Shown here in pieces: positions 30,413 to 41,394 of a stretch of 64,000 nt of DNA (the first letter of the stretch is position 1; each line of letters starts with the position of its first letter). This DNA is from Nakaseomyces glabratus. Its lineage: Eukaryota; Ascomycota; Saccharomycetes; Saccharomycetales; Saccharomycetaceae. Where the stretch lies: the NCBI RefSeq assembly GCF_010111755.1, contig NC_088958.1:868001-932000 (forward strand). The letters are read 5' to 3'. The notes under the pieces are model-generated. The model ran no database searches, had not been told where the DNA came from, and worked only from the letters and a program-made list of their open reading frames with translations. The position numbers and the translations under genes are program-made.

Positions 30413-31946
30413 AATCAGAGGATTTTAATATTCTGATAGGTTATCGGAGTGGTACTATTAGATATGCAAAATGCAATTGGTTTTGTTCTCAAGATTGTTG
30501 TAAAAAGTGTTTGGCGGCTAGATCTACAGATCTGTTTTAGAAAGAGGAATGGGCGGCTAAAAGGGGAATTTCTGGTGATTCGCCCTGGTATTTATAGGAA
30601 TGGGAGAAGGGGTAGAATTTTGAAGAAATGGCGAAAAAAAAAGAAAGCCAAGAGTACACAGTCGCTGATCTAGAGTATGCAGTAATTTTTACTTTTTTTT
30701 TTCCAAAGTGTGGACTTAGTGGTAATCGCAGAGCAAGGAATTGGGTGCAGTAGTTTCTGTGGGATAGGCATTTCTCTATTTACTAATAATCAAATTCACT
30801 ATCCTCTTGGGTACTTTATCAGAGAAGTTGGGCAGCATTGTATCGGATGTACGATGTTTTCTGACATGGTGAAAAATGGAAAAGGCAGGGAGACAGAAGG
30901 TTACAAGATCACTATAATAGAGAGTACAGAGGTAGGGGGGGGAGTTGAACTGATTATTGTGCGCTGGTTTCTGTGAAAATACGTATAAAAACTTTCTACT
31001 TTAGAAATTCCCTTTTTTCCGCAACCTAGATAAGGCCTGCGGGGTAATCTCTGTGGCGATGGTGACTATGGTATGGTCTGAGCAATGGGGGGGATGAGCC
31101 TAAAGGCATGTAAAGTCGCTGTTGTAAGGAAAGAAGTGCCGTAGTGTGACAGGGATCGCAAGCTTTGTCTTCCGTTTTTGTCATTGTGTTGCAAGACATG
31201 ACACAGAAAACAGGCAGTGAGGAGGGTCAAGGGATGGTGGCAATTTCTTTTTACTTGTACTGCATAATACTGGGACAAAGGGAAGGGAAGATCTTGCTTT
31301 TGCCAGTACGTAGCCTTCCATTGTTTCTCTGTAGGCAAAGAGGGGTCCACTGTTTCTACGTGGCACAGCATCACAGAATGACATTTACTTGAGATCTGTG
31401 ATGCCACTGCGGCTATGTTCCCGCAATGCAGAGCGAGGGGGGTGAGAGAGGGATGAGGGTTGGTACTTGGTACTATACGTTGTTGCGGACATATCTGGTA
31501 GTACAGTGCACAGTTATTCCGAGATGCACTTCAGCAGTAAGCAGGCATAAAGCTATAGGAGTTGTACGCAAAAAAGAAAAATATCCCATCGGGCTCATCA
31601 GGCTCCTCAGGCTCATCACCATTACGGTACTGTGGGGAGGCTGATAGATTGTCATACTGCAATGTCTATTTATAGTTTAAGTAGTTTTGTAAAAAAAAAA
31701 AAGCTTGGCAAATTACTAATGTTCTAGACAGCTCATAAGAACATTCGGAGTGGGAGTGGAACGTATTTGCTCTTTGTCATAACTGAATGTATTAGTGCAT
31801 GCTATAAAAAAATTAATATAAATAGAGAAATAGATACAGAAGAGAAAATAAAAAAAGAAAAAAGAAAAAATGGCAGTGCGATATTATGAAATGAAAAAGA
31901 AAAGGAAAACGTTTTTAGGAAAAAAAAACTTAAAAATAAAAACTAT
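30413..31946. other. Long promoter of the MNN4-like gene with STRE-type words
   Basis: This 1.5-kb spacer is unusually long for this window and holds no convincing gene. AGGGG (the core of the Msn2/4 stress element) occurs at 30562, 30608, 30934, 31341 and 31436, all in the same orientation. A 9-bp unit GGCTCATCA is repeated three times with one change at 31592-31618. The right end is the 3' flank of the PTK1-type gene. Confidence 0.5.
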
Positions 31947-34280
31947 CTATATCTGGAATGCACTACCTGGTACTTCCATGTGGTGGTGCACAACCTTTTT
32001 CTTTCTGCCTGCAGTTCCTGTACTTGTTGCATTAGAGTGTATTGATCTGTTGCTTGGGTCTCTTCTGGGTATAGGAGCCGTAGCTGCTCCTGAAACGGAG
32101 CCCGACATGGATGCCGTAATGGACGCCGATATGGACGCCGATATGGATCCGGCAATTGACCCCGTTTCCGTTATCTCTGCACCCTGTTGCGTAGTAGGAT
32201 CGGCCGTCGTGGCTTTCGTATTTACATTGTCGTTATCAGTAGTTGTTGCATTCTCTTTGGATGCGAATTCGTTGGTGTCGACAGCACTGGTCGGCACTGT
32301 CTGGGCTTTTTCATTGTCAGCCTCTGCAGTAGTATTCGTCTCTTGTTCGTGATCACGTTCTTCTTTGGCCTCCTCGTCTAATGTGAACAGCGGCGTAGTT
32401 GCAGCTTTCTTCATTGGTGACTCAGCGATATCAACCATTGATCTAGGCTTGTGCAATTCTCTGATGCTTGCTGGCTTGGGTGTCTCCACTGACTCTTCAG
32501 TGGTATGTGTACCAGCTGGGTTTTCGGAGTCGGAGTGCAAGCCACCGTTGGTATCGGTACCTACCATGGGGGAGGGGATCGGGTGTGCGTCAGCTGCATT
32601 GACCAAATTGATACCTTCTGAGCTCGTCTTCTTAATTTGTGGGTGTCTTACCAAATTGACATCGTTGACGTCAACACAGGTCTCAACCGATTGAAACCAT
32701 GGGTCGTTGAATAAGTCTTCCATAGTATAACGAGTCTCAGGGTCAGGGTCAGCAAGCCTCCAAGCCACTCTGCTCGCATCGGCATTCTTAAATCTGCGCG
32801 CAAGCATGTACTCACTTCCGGGACCGGGCTTGTAAGTGCCCTTTTGTCTGAAGTTCTTGTTCTGGTACCGTATGAAGTTGTTGTAAGAGTTCTCATATTC
32901 TCTGAACTTGGGGTCCATGTTGCAGGATTCGAAGAAAGGTATGATATTGTTGATTAAAGTAATAAATATTATTCCGAGTGAGTAACAGTCTAGTTTCAAA
33001 GGGTCGTAAGGTTTCTGCATTGATGTTGGGTATTTCTTTTTGGCATCCCAGTACATGACCTCCGGTGGTGCGTATGGTGGGGAGCCGATCATTCCTGCAT
33101 TCTGTTTCACCTCGATGGTTCCGTCTTCGTTCTCTTTATGGTACCAATCCGAGATACCGAAATCTGTTAGTTTACAGACACCGTCTTTGGACAAAAGCAC
33201 GTTCTCTGGCTTCAAGTCTCTGTGTGCGATCCCGTTATCGTGGCAAAACTTGACGCCTTGTGCGACTTGCTTGAACAAGCAGAATTTTTCATGAAGGGGA
33301 ACGTTTTTCCATCCTGACTTCTCCATGAGTTGGAACAAGTCCTTGGAACCCAATTCCATGATGAAGCCCCAACCTCTGGTAGTATAAATAGTCGTAGGCA
33401 CCTTGACCAAATAGAAGGTTGATGTTATATGAATGTTATTACTGAGTTGTTTGGCTATGATGAACTCCTTCGAGCATCTCTTGTAGAATTTTTCTGGCGT
33501 CTCATCATAGATCATGTTTAGCTTCTTCAAAGCGTAAACATCTTTCGAGCGGTAGTTGGATCTGACGATTCTCACTTCACTGGACCCACCGGACCCGATG
33601 GTCTTGTTGTCCTTATCGAAGCTGAAATTGTCAGACAAGTGTATGCTGACTTGCTTGATATCGTCCGGCAAAAACTCGTTGGGGTCAGCGATGGGCAACG
33701 GCAGCATCCTGATCTTGTTATCACCGTCGTGCATATAGAAGCTCAGGTCTGTGTTGTTGTTGGTAGACGAGGCGGACCCGCTCGAGATGTGTGAGCCGGA
33801 CCCATGCCTACTGTAAGAGGACCCTCTCACCGACGACTGCGTCTCCGTAGGCCTGTTGTTTATCCCATATGGGTTGTACACCATATGCTGTGAGTTCGTA
33901 GGCCCGTTGTGAGTGTGACTCGCCGACGATATCGTCCCGTTCTTGTTCCTGAAGGGGTTAGAGTTGTGTGCAGTGAGCGTGCTCAATTGCTTAGAAGACT
34001 TCACCATAGTTGGAGTTACACCAGTGCTTCTCCTGGTCATTTGTCTGGGAGCCGGCGAGGCCGAGGGGATACCGGTGACACCATTTCTAAGTGGATGCGG
34101 GGTGTTGGTGGAGGCGCTCCTGGAAATGTGGGCCGAGGTATGCGCTTTCGTAAGCTTCTTAGTTGGAACGGGTGCTGGAGCAGCGGCAGGTGTAGAGTCG
34201 TTGTTACCTCTCAGCTTGTTGCTGAACAACTTAAACATCGAAGAACTCTTGTGAGGAGTCTTTTCGGTAGCCACTGTCAT
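31947..34280 (-). CDS. PTK1: Ser/Thr protein kinase of the Ptk1/Ptk2 (Npr/Hal5) family
   Basis: Ptk1 and Ptk2 promote polyamine uptake, and Ptk2 activates the plasma-membrane H+-ATPase Pma1. The open frame continues 12 codons upstream from a TTG, so the ATG at 34280 is taken, giving 777 residues. A Ser/Asn-rich N-terminal third precedes a complete kinase domain at about 225-540: glycine loop IGSGGSSEV, YALKKL lysine, HRDLKPEN near 353, DFG near 371 and APPE. The tail is acidic and Ser/Thr-rich with a short SISA repeat. Order MNN4-kinase-PEX1 fits PTK1 in S. cerevisiae, while the length is nearer Ptk2 (818) than Ptk1 (662). If only one copy exists in this species it may serve both roles. Confidence 0.82.
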   Translation of the reverse strand: MTVATEKTPHKSSSMFKLFSNKLRGNNDSTPAAAPAPVPTKKLTKAHTSAHISRSASTNTPHPLRNGVTGIPSASPAPRQMTRRSTGVTPTMVKSSKQLSTLTAHNSNPFRNKNGTISSASHTHNGPTNSQHMVYNPYGINNRPTETQSSVRGSSYSRHGSGSHISSGSASSTNNNTDLSFYMHDGDNKIRMLPLPIADPNEFLPDDIKQVSIHLSDNFSFDKDNKTIGSGGSSEVRIVRSNYRSKDVYALKKLNMIYDETPEKFYKRCSKEFIIAKQLSNNIHITSTFYLVKVPTTIYTTRGWGFIMELGSKDLFQLMEKSGWKNVPLHEKFCLFKQVAQGVKFCHDNGIAHRDLKPENVLLSKDGVCKLTDFGISDWYHKENEDGTIEVKQNAGMIGSPPYAPPEVMYWDAKKKYPTSMQKPYDPLKLDCYSLGIIFITLINNIIPFFESCNMDPKFREYENSYNNFIRYQNKNFRQKGTYKPGPGSEYMLARRFKNADASRVAWRLADPDPETRYTMEDLFNDPWFQSVETCVDVNDVNLVRHPQIKKTSSEGINLVNAADAHPIPSPMVGTDTNGGLHSDSENPAGTHTTEESVETPKPASIRELHKPRSMVDIAESPMKKAATTPLFTLDEEAKEERDHEQETNTTAEADNEKAQTVPTSAVDTNEFASKENATTTDNDNVNTKATTADPTTQQGAEITETGSIAGSISASISASITASMSGSVSGAATAPIPRRDPSNRSIHSNATSTGTAGRKKKVVHHHMEVPGSAFQI
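32107..32154 (-). repeat. 12-bp minisatellite coding SISA repeats in the kinase tail
   Basis: Four 12-bp units lie head to tail at 32107-32154; the two central ones are identical (ATGGACGCCGAT on the plus strand). On the coding strand they give Ser-Ile-Ser-Ala / Ser-Ile-Thr-Ala / Ser-Met-Ser-Gly. Unit gain or loss keeps the frame, so tail length may vary between strains. Confidence 0.8.
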
Positions 34281-34513
34281 CGCAAGATATTTGTTATCAG
34301 GATAGCAATCTCTCAAGAGCTGAATACCCTTTACAACAAGGGACTTCTAGATACAGGCTAAGTTTGATCTTCCTTTTTAAGATGCGATGAGGTTTCCAAT
34401 ACAAGAACTATCCCATTATTATTATATATGAGTGATAAGCAGAAACAAATTTTTTTGCGCAAGTCCTTCCTACAACACAGAAAAAAGGGAAGGGATCAGC
34501 GAAGTCTCCCAAG

Positions 34514-34537
34514 GTCTCAAGTGAAGTCTCAAGCGAA
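34514..34537. repeat. GTCTCAAGYGAA tandem pair upstream of PTK1
   Basis: GTCTCAAGTGAA (34514-34525) and GTCTCAAGCGAA (34526-34537) are adjacent 12-bp copies with one difference, flanked by degenerate copies on both sides. They lie about 235-260 bp upstream of the PTK1-type start. Confidence 0.7.
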
Positions 34538-34591
34538 GTCTTAAAAAGAGCTCCCAAAGCAGATAGTGTCAGCCAGCGTACCATGCACTGC

Positions 34592-34627
34592 AAGTACAGC
34601 AAGTACAGCAAGTACAGCAAGTACAGC
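34592..34627. repeat. AAGTACAGC minisatellite, four perfect copies
   Basis: Four identical 9-bp units AAGTACAGC run from 34592 to 34627, ending in AA. The array is about 310-350 bp upstream of the PTK1-type start codon and so in its promoter. Perfect identity suggests recent or ongoing slippage. Confidence 0.9.
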
Positions 34628-35107
34628 AAACGTAGAGGGTGTTACCAATTTTGTCATGAAAGATAAAAACAATGAACTTGTTACAGGAAAGGCTTTTAGC
34701 TTTCGCAAAGAGAGGGAGGGCAGTACCCAACTGTGTAGTTGTATCTTCACGCACAGAGAATAGCGCGGGGAGGGGGAGGTTCGTCCCTTCCTGTTTGTAT
34801 CCCGCACGCTGATTGGGGAACACCGGAACACCCATTCCCCAGCGTGCACACACTGCACTGTGCGAACAAAAGGAAGAGCAAATTAATAATTGGGGGCCGG
34901 GTAATTGGTTAAAATGACGTATTTTTATCTCTATCTTTCTTTCTTTTAGCTCTTTCGACTTTTGATCTTTGTCTTGTAGTAATATTGTAGTAATGCAAAG
35001 GCTTTGTACGCATAATTCTGTTTGGAGTAAAAAAGCGAAAGATCTGTGTTGATTGGGTAAACGTGGGGACTTGGAACTAGAATTAGACAGGTGGAGTTTA
35101 TTTAGGA
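34628..35107. other. PTK1 upstream / PEX1 downstream spacer with Reb1-type site
   Basis: The remaining spacer has no gene. CGGGTAA, the Reb1 core, is at 34898-34904, between the PEX1 stop and the PTK1 promoter. In yeast such sites set nucleosome-free regions or act as roadblock terminators between tandem genes. Short frames at 34541-34858 overlap repeats and are not supported. Confidence 0.45.
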
Positions 35108-38100
35108 CTACATAAGCGAGAGTTTCGTGCCGATGTCAGCGGGGTCGGTGTGTGGGGCAGGCATCTCGCCCGTGCGGTCGCTCGCGAAATTCGCGTACAC
35201 AGTGCGGAGCCGTGCTAATTCCGTAGCGGACACGCTCGGTTTTGTCTCTTGCAGTGCCTCTTGCAAATCAGCCGCCTGGATATCAGGGTTCTGTGCGCTA
35301 TTTTCACTGCTTCCACTGGTCCCATTGGGATAGTCACTCACGGCCTCGTACCCCTTTCTGCCCGCGACAATCTTACGGATCTGATCTGCAGTGATCGTGG
35401 TGTCATTCCCAGGGAGCACAACGTATTCCATGTGGTCTGTGGCCTTCTGCTCCGCTGTAGGCGTGGTGCTCACATGTGCGAGCTGCCTCTGCACAGCCTT
35501 TAAGTACGCATTGTAGCACAGCGATTGCAGGTCGGCACCCGAGAAGCCCCGGGTGCCGCGTGCAATCTCTGCGAGGTCAACGTCAGCGGCTACGCGGAGC
35601 TGCGTGGCCCCGCCGGGCTGTTCCCGTGTGATCGCGCGCAGGATGTCCAACCTCGCTGACTCATCGGGCATGTCGCAGAGCACACTGCGGTCCAGTCTGC
35701 CGGGTCTCAGCAGCGCTGCATCGATCAGGTCAGGGCGGCTGGTCGCCGCCAGCACGTACACACCCTCGAGGCCCTCCGCACCGTCCATTTGCGTAAGCAG
35801 CTGGTTCACCACACGGTCAGTGACACCAGTGGAGTCGTGGCCACGCTTGGGTGCTATGGCATCGAACTCGTCAAAGAACAGTACGCAAGGGCGCACGCTC
35901 TGCGCACGCTCAAACAGCTCACGGACGTTCTGCTCGCTCGCACCAATGTACTTGTCCAGGATCTCAGGCCCCTTCACAGAGATGAAGTTTAGACCACACT
36001 GGTGTGCCACAGCACCCGCTAGTAGCGTCTTACCGCAGCCCGGGTACCCGTACAGTAGTAACCCCGACCGTAGCCTCAAGGGGCACTTCGCAAACACGGG
36101 CGCGTACCGCGTGGGCCACTCTAACGTCTCCAGCAAGATCTGCTTGGCCTCTTGTAACGCACCGATGCTGTCCCAGCGAACCCCGGTGCCCTTCGTCAAT
36201 TGCACACCTCTTAGCGACGACGGCGTGAAGTCTTTGACACACGAATCGAGCACCACTTGGTCTACCAGGCCAGAGCCATCCTGTGACAATCGCTGTGCCA
36301 TGACCGTCCTGTAGTACAGCATCTCGCTGAACATCTTTAGGTCACGAACTGAGAACCCTTCGGTCTCGGCAGCAATGTCGGCCCAGTCTAACCTAGAATC
36401 CAAGCATAGTCCATAGGCGCTGGTATTGCCCTCACCATGTGTACCACAGAATCCTTGTAAATACATCGCCCTTTGGTCCCGGTTTGGTGCCTTTAGTGAA
36501 TATGTTTCACAGACAAAGTGGGTGTCGAAGAACATGGCGTCCAGAGAGTATTTCTTAGCGGCACCCAGCACAACTCGGACACACCCTCGCGACTTTGTGT
36601 TCATGTGGGTTAGCGTCTCCACTAGGTACACAAGCGTTTGTCTCGCCACATTGCCAAGGCTATGTGGACTTTGCATTTGTGCCTGTTGCTGTGCGTCATC
36701 GCTCTTGGTGGTGGGAAACACAGAATCCGCATTGTCCATCAGTATCACCGCCGGTTGCGTCCAATAGCAGCTGCTAATAATGCCACCCCAAAACCTGCGT
36801 AACTTCTCAAACGACGAATACTTGAGTAAATCATTACAATCTATATACATGACATTCAGTTGGTTCTGTGTGGCGAGACGGCGTTGCAAGTACTTGAAAA
36901 GCATTGTCTTGCCCATTCCAGATTCCCCTTCTACTAAGAATGCAGGTGCGGGATTCAGAGGCGCGAGCAACTGCTCCTCTAGTACCTCTAACACAGATTG
37001 GATAGGCTCAACGTTAATATCTCCAAAATCATGTAACTGCGAAAAATGGAGCACATCCGGAGGCAAGGATATATCCTTAGGCTCAGAATTCAAATATAAA
37101 AACTTCTCTAAAGGGTGGCTCAAGTCCTTGAGATCCACAACAGGCACTTTTTCACCGTTATTTGATTTGATCTCAAGTACACATTGTTGCTTAGTTAACA
37201 CCAAGTCTGTAGCGATTAATGAGCCCTTTAATTGGTCCAGTAGTTGTGATATCTCCGATTTCTTCTTACTCTCCGAGGTATGGTGATGTTGATTAGAGCC
37301 AAAAGGTCTAAATATCAAAGTAATATCTTCAGGACTGGATGCTACTTGAACATTAATGGTATTTATCCACAATTCAAATAGCTCGTTGTTGGCAGCAGTT
37401 AATGCAAGGCATTGCCACACTAAAGGCGCTATCAGTACATGTTCTTGAGCAACCAAATCGCTATAACAAACTCTTACTGGGATTTGTCTCAAGTACGGGT
37501 CTTTATTCTTGACGTGTAACTTTCTTTTAACTGATATACAGCCGTACTCACTCTCCTTCTCAGGTTCACCTCGAATTATCACTGTGAGTCCCTCTAGGTT
37601 CTCCTGTTGTTCACATAATCGACTTTTAACCAACCTCTTGCATTTTTCGGGCACACTATTCTTTAGTTTCTGTTTTGATTTTGTGTTTAATTTAGGTGCC
37701 ACAACTACCAATGTACCATCTGTTAGTTTAACTGTCTTTACATTTTCAGGTACTATCCTTGTGACTTTGAATGTAGCTATCATACTATCGAGGTAGCATA
37801 TGAATGGTTTCTGTAGAGTCACTGCACGAGTCTGGAAGAGAATACTGTCCTGAATCAACCGACTATTCCCTTCAATTATATCCCAGTCATAGGATGAATT
37901 TGGCTCCAAGTGCACTTCAATGGCGACATCTTCATCAGTAAACTTGGCTATGCTAGTAGTTATGATCTGGCCCGGCTTCAGCGAGTACAGCTTCGCCAGC
38001 GAAGCATTGATCTCAACAGTACCATTAGTAGTAGTTTCGAAACCATCCCACCCAAGAGTCAACAGCTCGCTGCCATGCAGTTTTACCTTAACATCCTGCA

Positions 38101-38203
38101 CCTGGATGTTCGCCGCCTCAACAGCATCAACCAATTCAATCGGTAATCGCACAAAGTTACCCTTGACATCATGGCTATAGACCACTTTAGTTTCAGCTTC
38201 CAT
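35108..38203 (-). CDS. PEX1: Peroxisomal AAA-ATPase Pex1
   Basis: Pex1 and Pex6 form the hetero-hexameric motor that extracts ubiquitinated Pex5 from the peroxisomal membrane. The 1031-residue protein has the N-terminal double-psi/beta-barrel adaptor region (about 1-180) and a degenerate D1 AAA domain with Walker A GESGMGKT (near 420) and Walker B ILMDNAD in which the catalytic Glu is Asn. The active D2 domain has GYPGCGKT (near 720), VLFFDEFDAI (near 775) and the LLRPGRLDR second-region-of-homology arginines. Inactive D1 plus active D2 is normal for Pex1. Codon and base composition change strikingly along the gene: the D2-coding 3' part is extremely GC-rich (75% in 35581-35640), the 5' part is 33% in 37681-37740. 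Confidence 0.95.
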   Translation of the reverse strand: MEAETKVVYSHDVKGNFVRLPIELVDAVEAANIQVQDVKVKLHGSELLTLGWDGFETTTNGTVEINASLAKLYSLKPGQIITTSIAKFTDEDVAIEVHLEPNSSYDWDIIEGNSRLIQDSILFQTRAVTLQKPFICYLDSMIATFKVTRIVPENVKTVKLTDGTLVVVAPKLNTKSKQKLKNSVPEKCKRLVKSRLCEQQENLEGLTVIIRGEPEKESEYGCISVKRKLHVKNKDPYLRQIPVRVCYSDLVAQEHVLIAPLVWQCLALTAANNELFELWINTINVQVASSPEDITLIFRPFGSNQHHHTSESKKKSEISQLLDQLKGSLIATDLVLTKQQCVLEIKSNNGEKVPVVDLKDLSHPLEKFLYLNSEPKDISLPPDVLHFSQLHDFGDINVEPIQSVLEVLEEQLLAPLNPAPAFLVEGESGMGKTMLFKYLQRRLATQNQLNVMYIDCNDLLKYSSFEKLRRFWGGIISSCYWTQPAVILMDNADSVFPTTKSDDAQQQAQMQSPHSLGNVARQTLVYLVETLTHMNTKSRGCVRVVLGAAKKYSLDAMFFDTHFVCETYSLKAPNRDQRAMYLQGFCGTHGEGNTSAYGLCLDSRLDWADIAAETEGFSVRDLKMFSEMLYYRTVMAQRLSQDGSGLVDQVVLDSCVKDFTPSSLRGVQLTKGTGVRWDSIGALQEAKQILLETLEWPTRYAPVFAKCPLRLRSGLLLYGYPGCGKTLLAGAVAHQCGLNFISVKGPEILDKYIGASEQNVRELFERAQSVRPCVLFFDEFDAIAPKRGHDSTGVTDRVVNQLLTQMDGAEGLEGVYVLAATSRPDLIDAALLRPGRLDRSVLCDMPDESARLDILRAITREQPGGATQLRVAADVDLAEIARGTRGFSGADLQSLCYNAYLKAVQRQLAHVSTTPTAEQKATDHMEYVVLPGNDTTITADQIRKIVAGRKGYEAVSDYPNGTSGSSENSAQNPDIQAADLQEALQETKPSVSATELARLRTVYANFASDRTGEMPAPHTDPADIGTKLSLM

Positions 38204-39119
38204 TTGCTATGTTATTGTTTGTACTAAACCACTTGGATTGCAATTTTAAGTCGTCAAGTTGTGTAGTCATCCTCTTTAAATAGTGTGTGTGTCTGTGTTA
38301 CAAAGGTTTGTATATCCAATCCCAAAAAAAAGCTGGGGCGGGTGATAAATTAATTAACTCCGAAATATGATCTGTCAATTTTAGTTGACTTCAGCAGCAT
38401 ATGGAAAGGTAGTTTTGGTAATTTAATAGGCTCTGATTCACAAGATAAGATAATTGTGAATACAGTAGGGTCGTTATTATAGTGCTGGGGCTCATAATAC
38501 AACTTTCCAATTGCAGTATTCCAAGAATATTCGAGGAAATGGAAGGGAGACCACACCTAGAATGTCAATTGGCCACTATCCCAGACAACTGTTGAACATT
38601 ATCCGTTACATCACCGAATTGAAAAGAGCCAATGTCTGATTTATGCAGCTAGCTTCCACGCCGCCCATCTGTAAGTACTAGCAGATATACCAGCACAGAC
38701 AGAGGGGCCGGCGGATACTTTGGTTTAAGTGGTAGTGTCATACGTATATTCTCATGTGATTTGTTCACGTATGGTATTACTATTTAGTATACGCGTAATT
38801 TTCTTCTTTGGGCAAATTGGGTGCAGTGCTACGGGTGTTTCTGGGAAGGCAACTGAGATGCCTTCTGAAAAAATGTATTAAATTTAGAGTGCGGAAGTGG
38901 TTGTGCGGAGGTTTCTGTTTATATCTAACTTCGAAGAGAAAAAAAGTTTCAAAGAAACAACACCAACAAGCAAGGACAGCTTCTAGGACGCATGAAGACA
39001 GTAGTATTTAATGAATAAACATTGCATTAGTTTCATATTTGAAGGTTGTTTTATGTTTTAGGATTGGTATTAGGAAAGCATAGTAGATAAAACAGCCCAA
39101 CTCAAAAAAAAAAAAAACA
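38204..39119. other. Divergent promoter PEX1 / VRG4 (synteny break)
   Basis: This 916-bp region contains an ATG-less minus-strand frame (38350-38556) discussed under findings, one ACGCGT (38791-38796) and one CATGTGAT (38753-38760). An A-tract directly precedes the VRG4 ATG. In S. cerevisiae OST5 lies divergently next to VRG4. I saw no two-membrane-span OST5-like frame here. Confidence 0.5.
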
Positions 39120-40094
39120 ATGTCTGAATTGAAGTCTAGGATCGGTAACAGTGGGTCTATCGCCAACTCTGGACCTGTGTCCATTCTGTGTTACTGTGCG
39201 TCTTCTATTCTTATGACTGTTACAAACAAGTTTGTGGTGAACACTGATGGTTTCAACATGTTTTTTGTTATGTTGTTCGCACAATCTCTTGTGTGTACTA
39301 TGTGTTTGATGGTTCTAAAGATGTTTGGTTACGCCAAGTACCGTCCTTTGAACTTAATCGATGTTAAAAACTGGTTGCCAATCTCCTTTTTGCTGGTGTT
39401 TATGATCTTCACCTCCGCAAAGGCCTTGAAGTACATGCCAGTTCCTATCTACACTATTTTCAAGAACTTGACCATCATCCTAATTGCTTATGGTGAGGTT
39501 CTTTTCTTCGGTGGCTCTGTTACCCCAATGGAATTGAGCTCTTTCATTCTAATGGTCTTGTCCTCTGTGGTCGCTTCCTTAGGTGACCAACAAGCTGCAA
39601 AGATAGCACAACCATTGGCTAACAACTCTATTCTATCCCCAGAATACTACTGGATGTTCTTGAACTGTATCTGTTCTGCATCTTTCGTTTTGATCATGAG
39701 AAAGAGAATCAAGTTGACAAACTTCAAGGATTACGACACCATGTTCTACAATAACGCTTTGGCTCTACCAATCCTTTTGGGTTTCTCCTTCCTAAGTGAA
39801 GACTGGTCCTCAGAGAACTTGGCCCAAAACTTCAGCGGTGAGTCATTGTCGGCAATGATCATTTCCGGTATGACCTCCGTCGGTATCTCCTACTGTTCCG
39901 GTTGGTGTGTTCGTGCAACTTCTTCTACCACTTACTCTATGGTTGGTGCTTTGAACAAGTTGCCAATCGCACTTGCTGGTTTGATCTTCTTCGACGCTCC
40001 AAGAAACTTCCTATCCATCATGTCCATCTTCATTGGTTTTGCTTCTGGTCTATCATACGCCGTCGCTAAACAAAAGAAGGTCCAAAAGAACTGA
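39120..40094 (+). CDS. VRG4: Golgi GDP-mannose transporter
   Basis: Vrg4 exchanges cytosolic GDP-mannose for GMP across the Golgi membrane and feeds all Golgi mannosyltransferases. It is essential in S. cerevisiae. The 324-residue protein is a ten-span drug/metabolite-transporter fold with the diagnostic FYNN motif ([10 protein letters not shown] near 208) and GALNK motif (near 275), which bind the nucleotide sugar. A full-length protein with both motifs excludes the truncated HVG1-type paralogue. The C-terminal KQKKVQKN is a typical Lys-rich sorting tail. Codon bias is high, as expected. Adjacent, convergent SDT1 matches S. cerevisiae chromosome VII. Confidence 0.96.
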   Translation: MSELKSRIGNSGSIANSGPVSILCYCASSILMTVTNKFVVNTDGFNMFFVMLFAQSLVCTMCLMVLKMFGYAKYRPLNLIDVKNWLPISFLLVFMIFTSAKALKYMPVPIYTIFKNLTIILIAYGEVLFFGGSVTPMELSSFILMVLSSVVASLGDQQAAKIAQPLANNSILSPEYYWMFLNCICSASFVLIMRKRIKLTNFKDYDTMFYNNALALPILLGFSFLSEDWSSENLAQNFSGESLSAMIISGMTSVGISYCSGWCVRATSSTTYSMVGALNKLPIALAGLIFFDAPRNFLSIMSIFIGFASGLSYAVAKQKKVQKN

Positions 40095-40433
40095 GAATAA
40101 ATGGCCACACTTTAATTCATATTTCTTAATTCCAAATTGTTATGGATGTTGTACCATTACATGGGTTTTTTTTTCTAATTATATCAGGCAGCAGGTGGTG
40201 TATTAAATATCAAGCCTCTCTGCCTCAATTCTAACATAAGTTATAGACGTTGATGATAAAAATATAACGCAAAGTCCTCTCATTGGTTTATTTTTTGGTT
40301 TGTTTATTCTTTTACTCTCTTAGATTGTGCGGTGATTATTATCTATTGGCAAATAATAAAAAAATGAGAACTGATACATAAATTTATAAAAAAACAGAAA
40401 ATATTGTTATTATATCCCAATTATCTATTAGAA
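40095..40433. other. Convergent spacer VRG4 / SDT1
   Basis: This 339-bp AT-rich spacer contains a TGATGA word (about 40249) and a CTGA word (about 40373), but no terminal stem or second box pair, so a snoRNA is not supported. T-tracts suit 3'-end formation. Confidence 0.5.
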
Positions 40434-41294
<861 letters not shown>

Positions 41295-41394
41295 CTATGG
41301 TCTTGTATCAAAGTTAATACAAAACCTCGCATTTAAATCTTAGAAGTCATAATCCATTTATATATTCTTCGATGAGCCCATGTGTCAATGTTGA

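Noticed and set aside
31870..32352. 160-codon plus-strand frame
   Set aside because: It is antisense to the low-complexity tail of the PTK1-type kinase. Repetitive coding strands often leave the opposite frame open.
35553..36314. 253-codon plus-strand frame
   Set aside because: It is antisense to the GC-rich D2 region of PEX1. High GC lowers stop-codon frequency on the other strand.
38204..39119. OST5 expected next to VRG4
   Set aside because: No minus-strand frame with two membrane spans was found. The only open frame there is hydrophilic, so OST5 is elsewhere or the junction falls here.
40249..40376. Possible C/D snoRNA between VRG4 and SDT1
   Set aside because: There is one TGATGA and one CTGA word but no terminal stem, no C'/D' pair and no evident rRNA complementarity.
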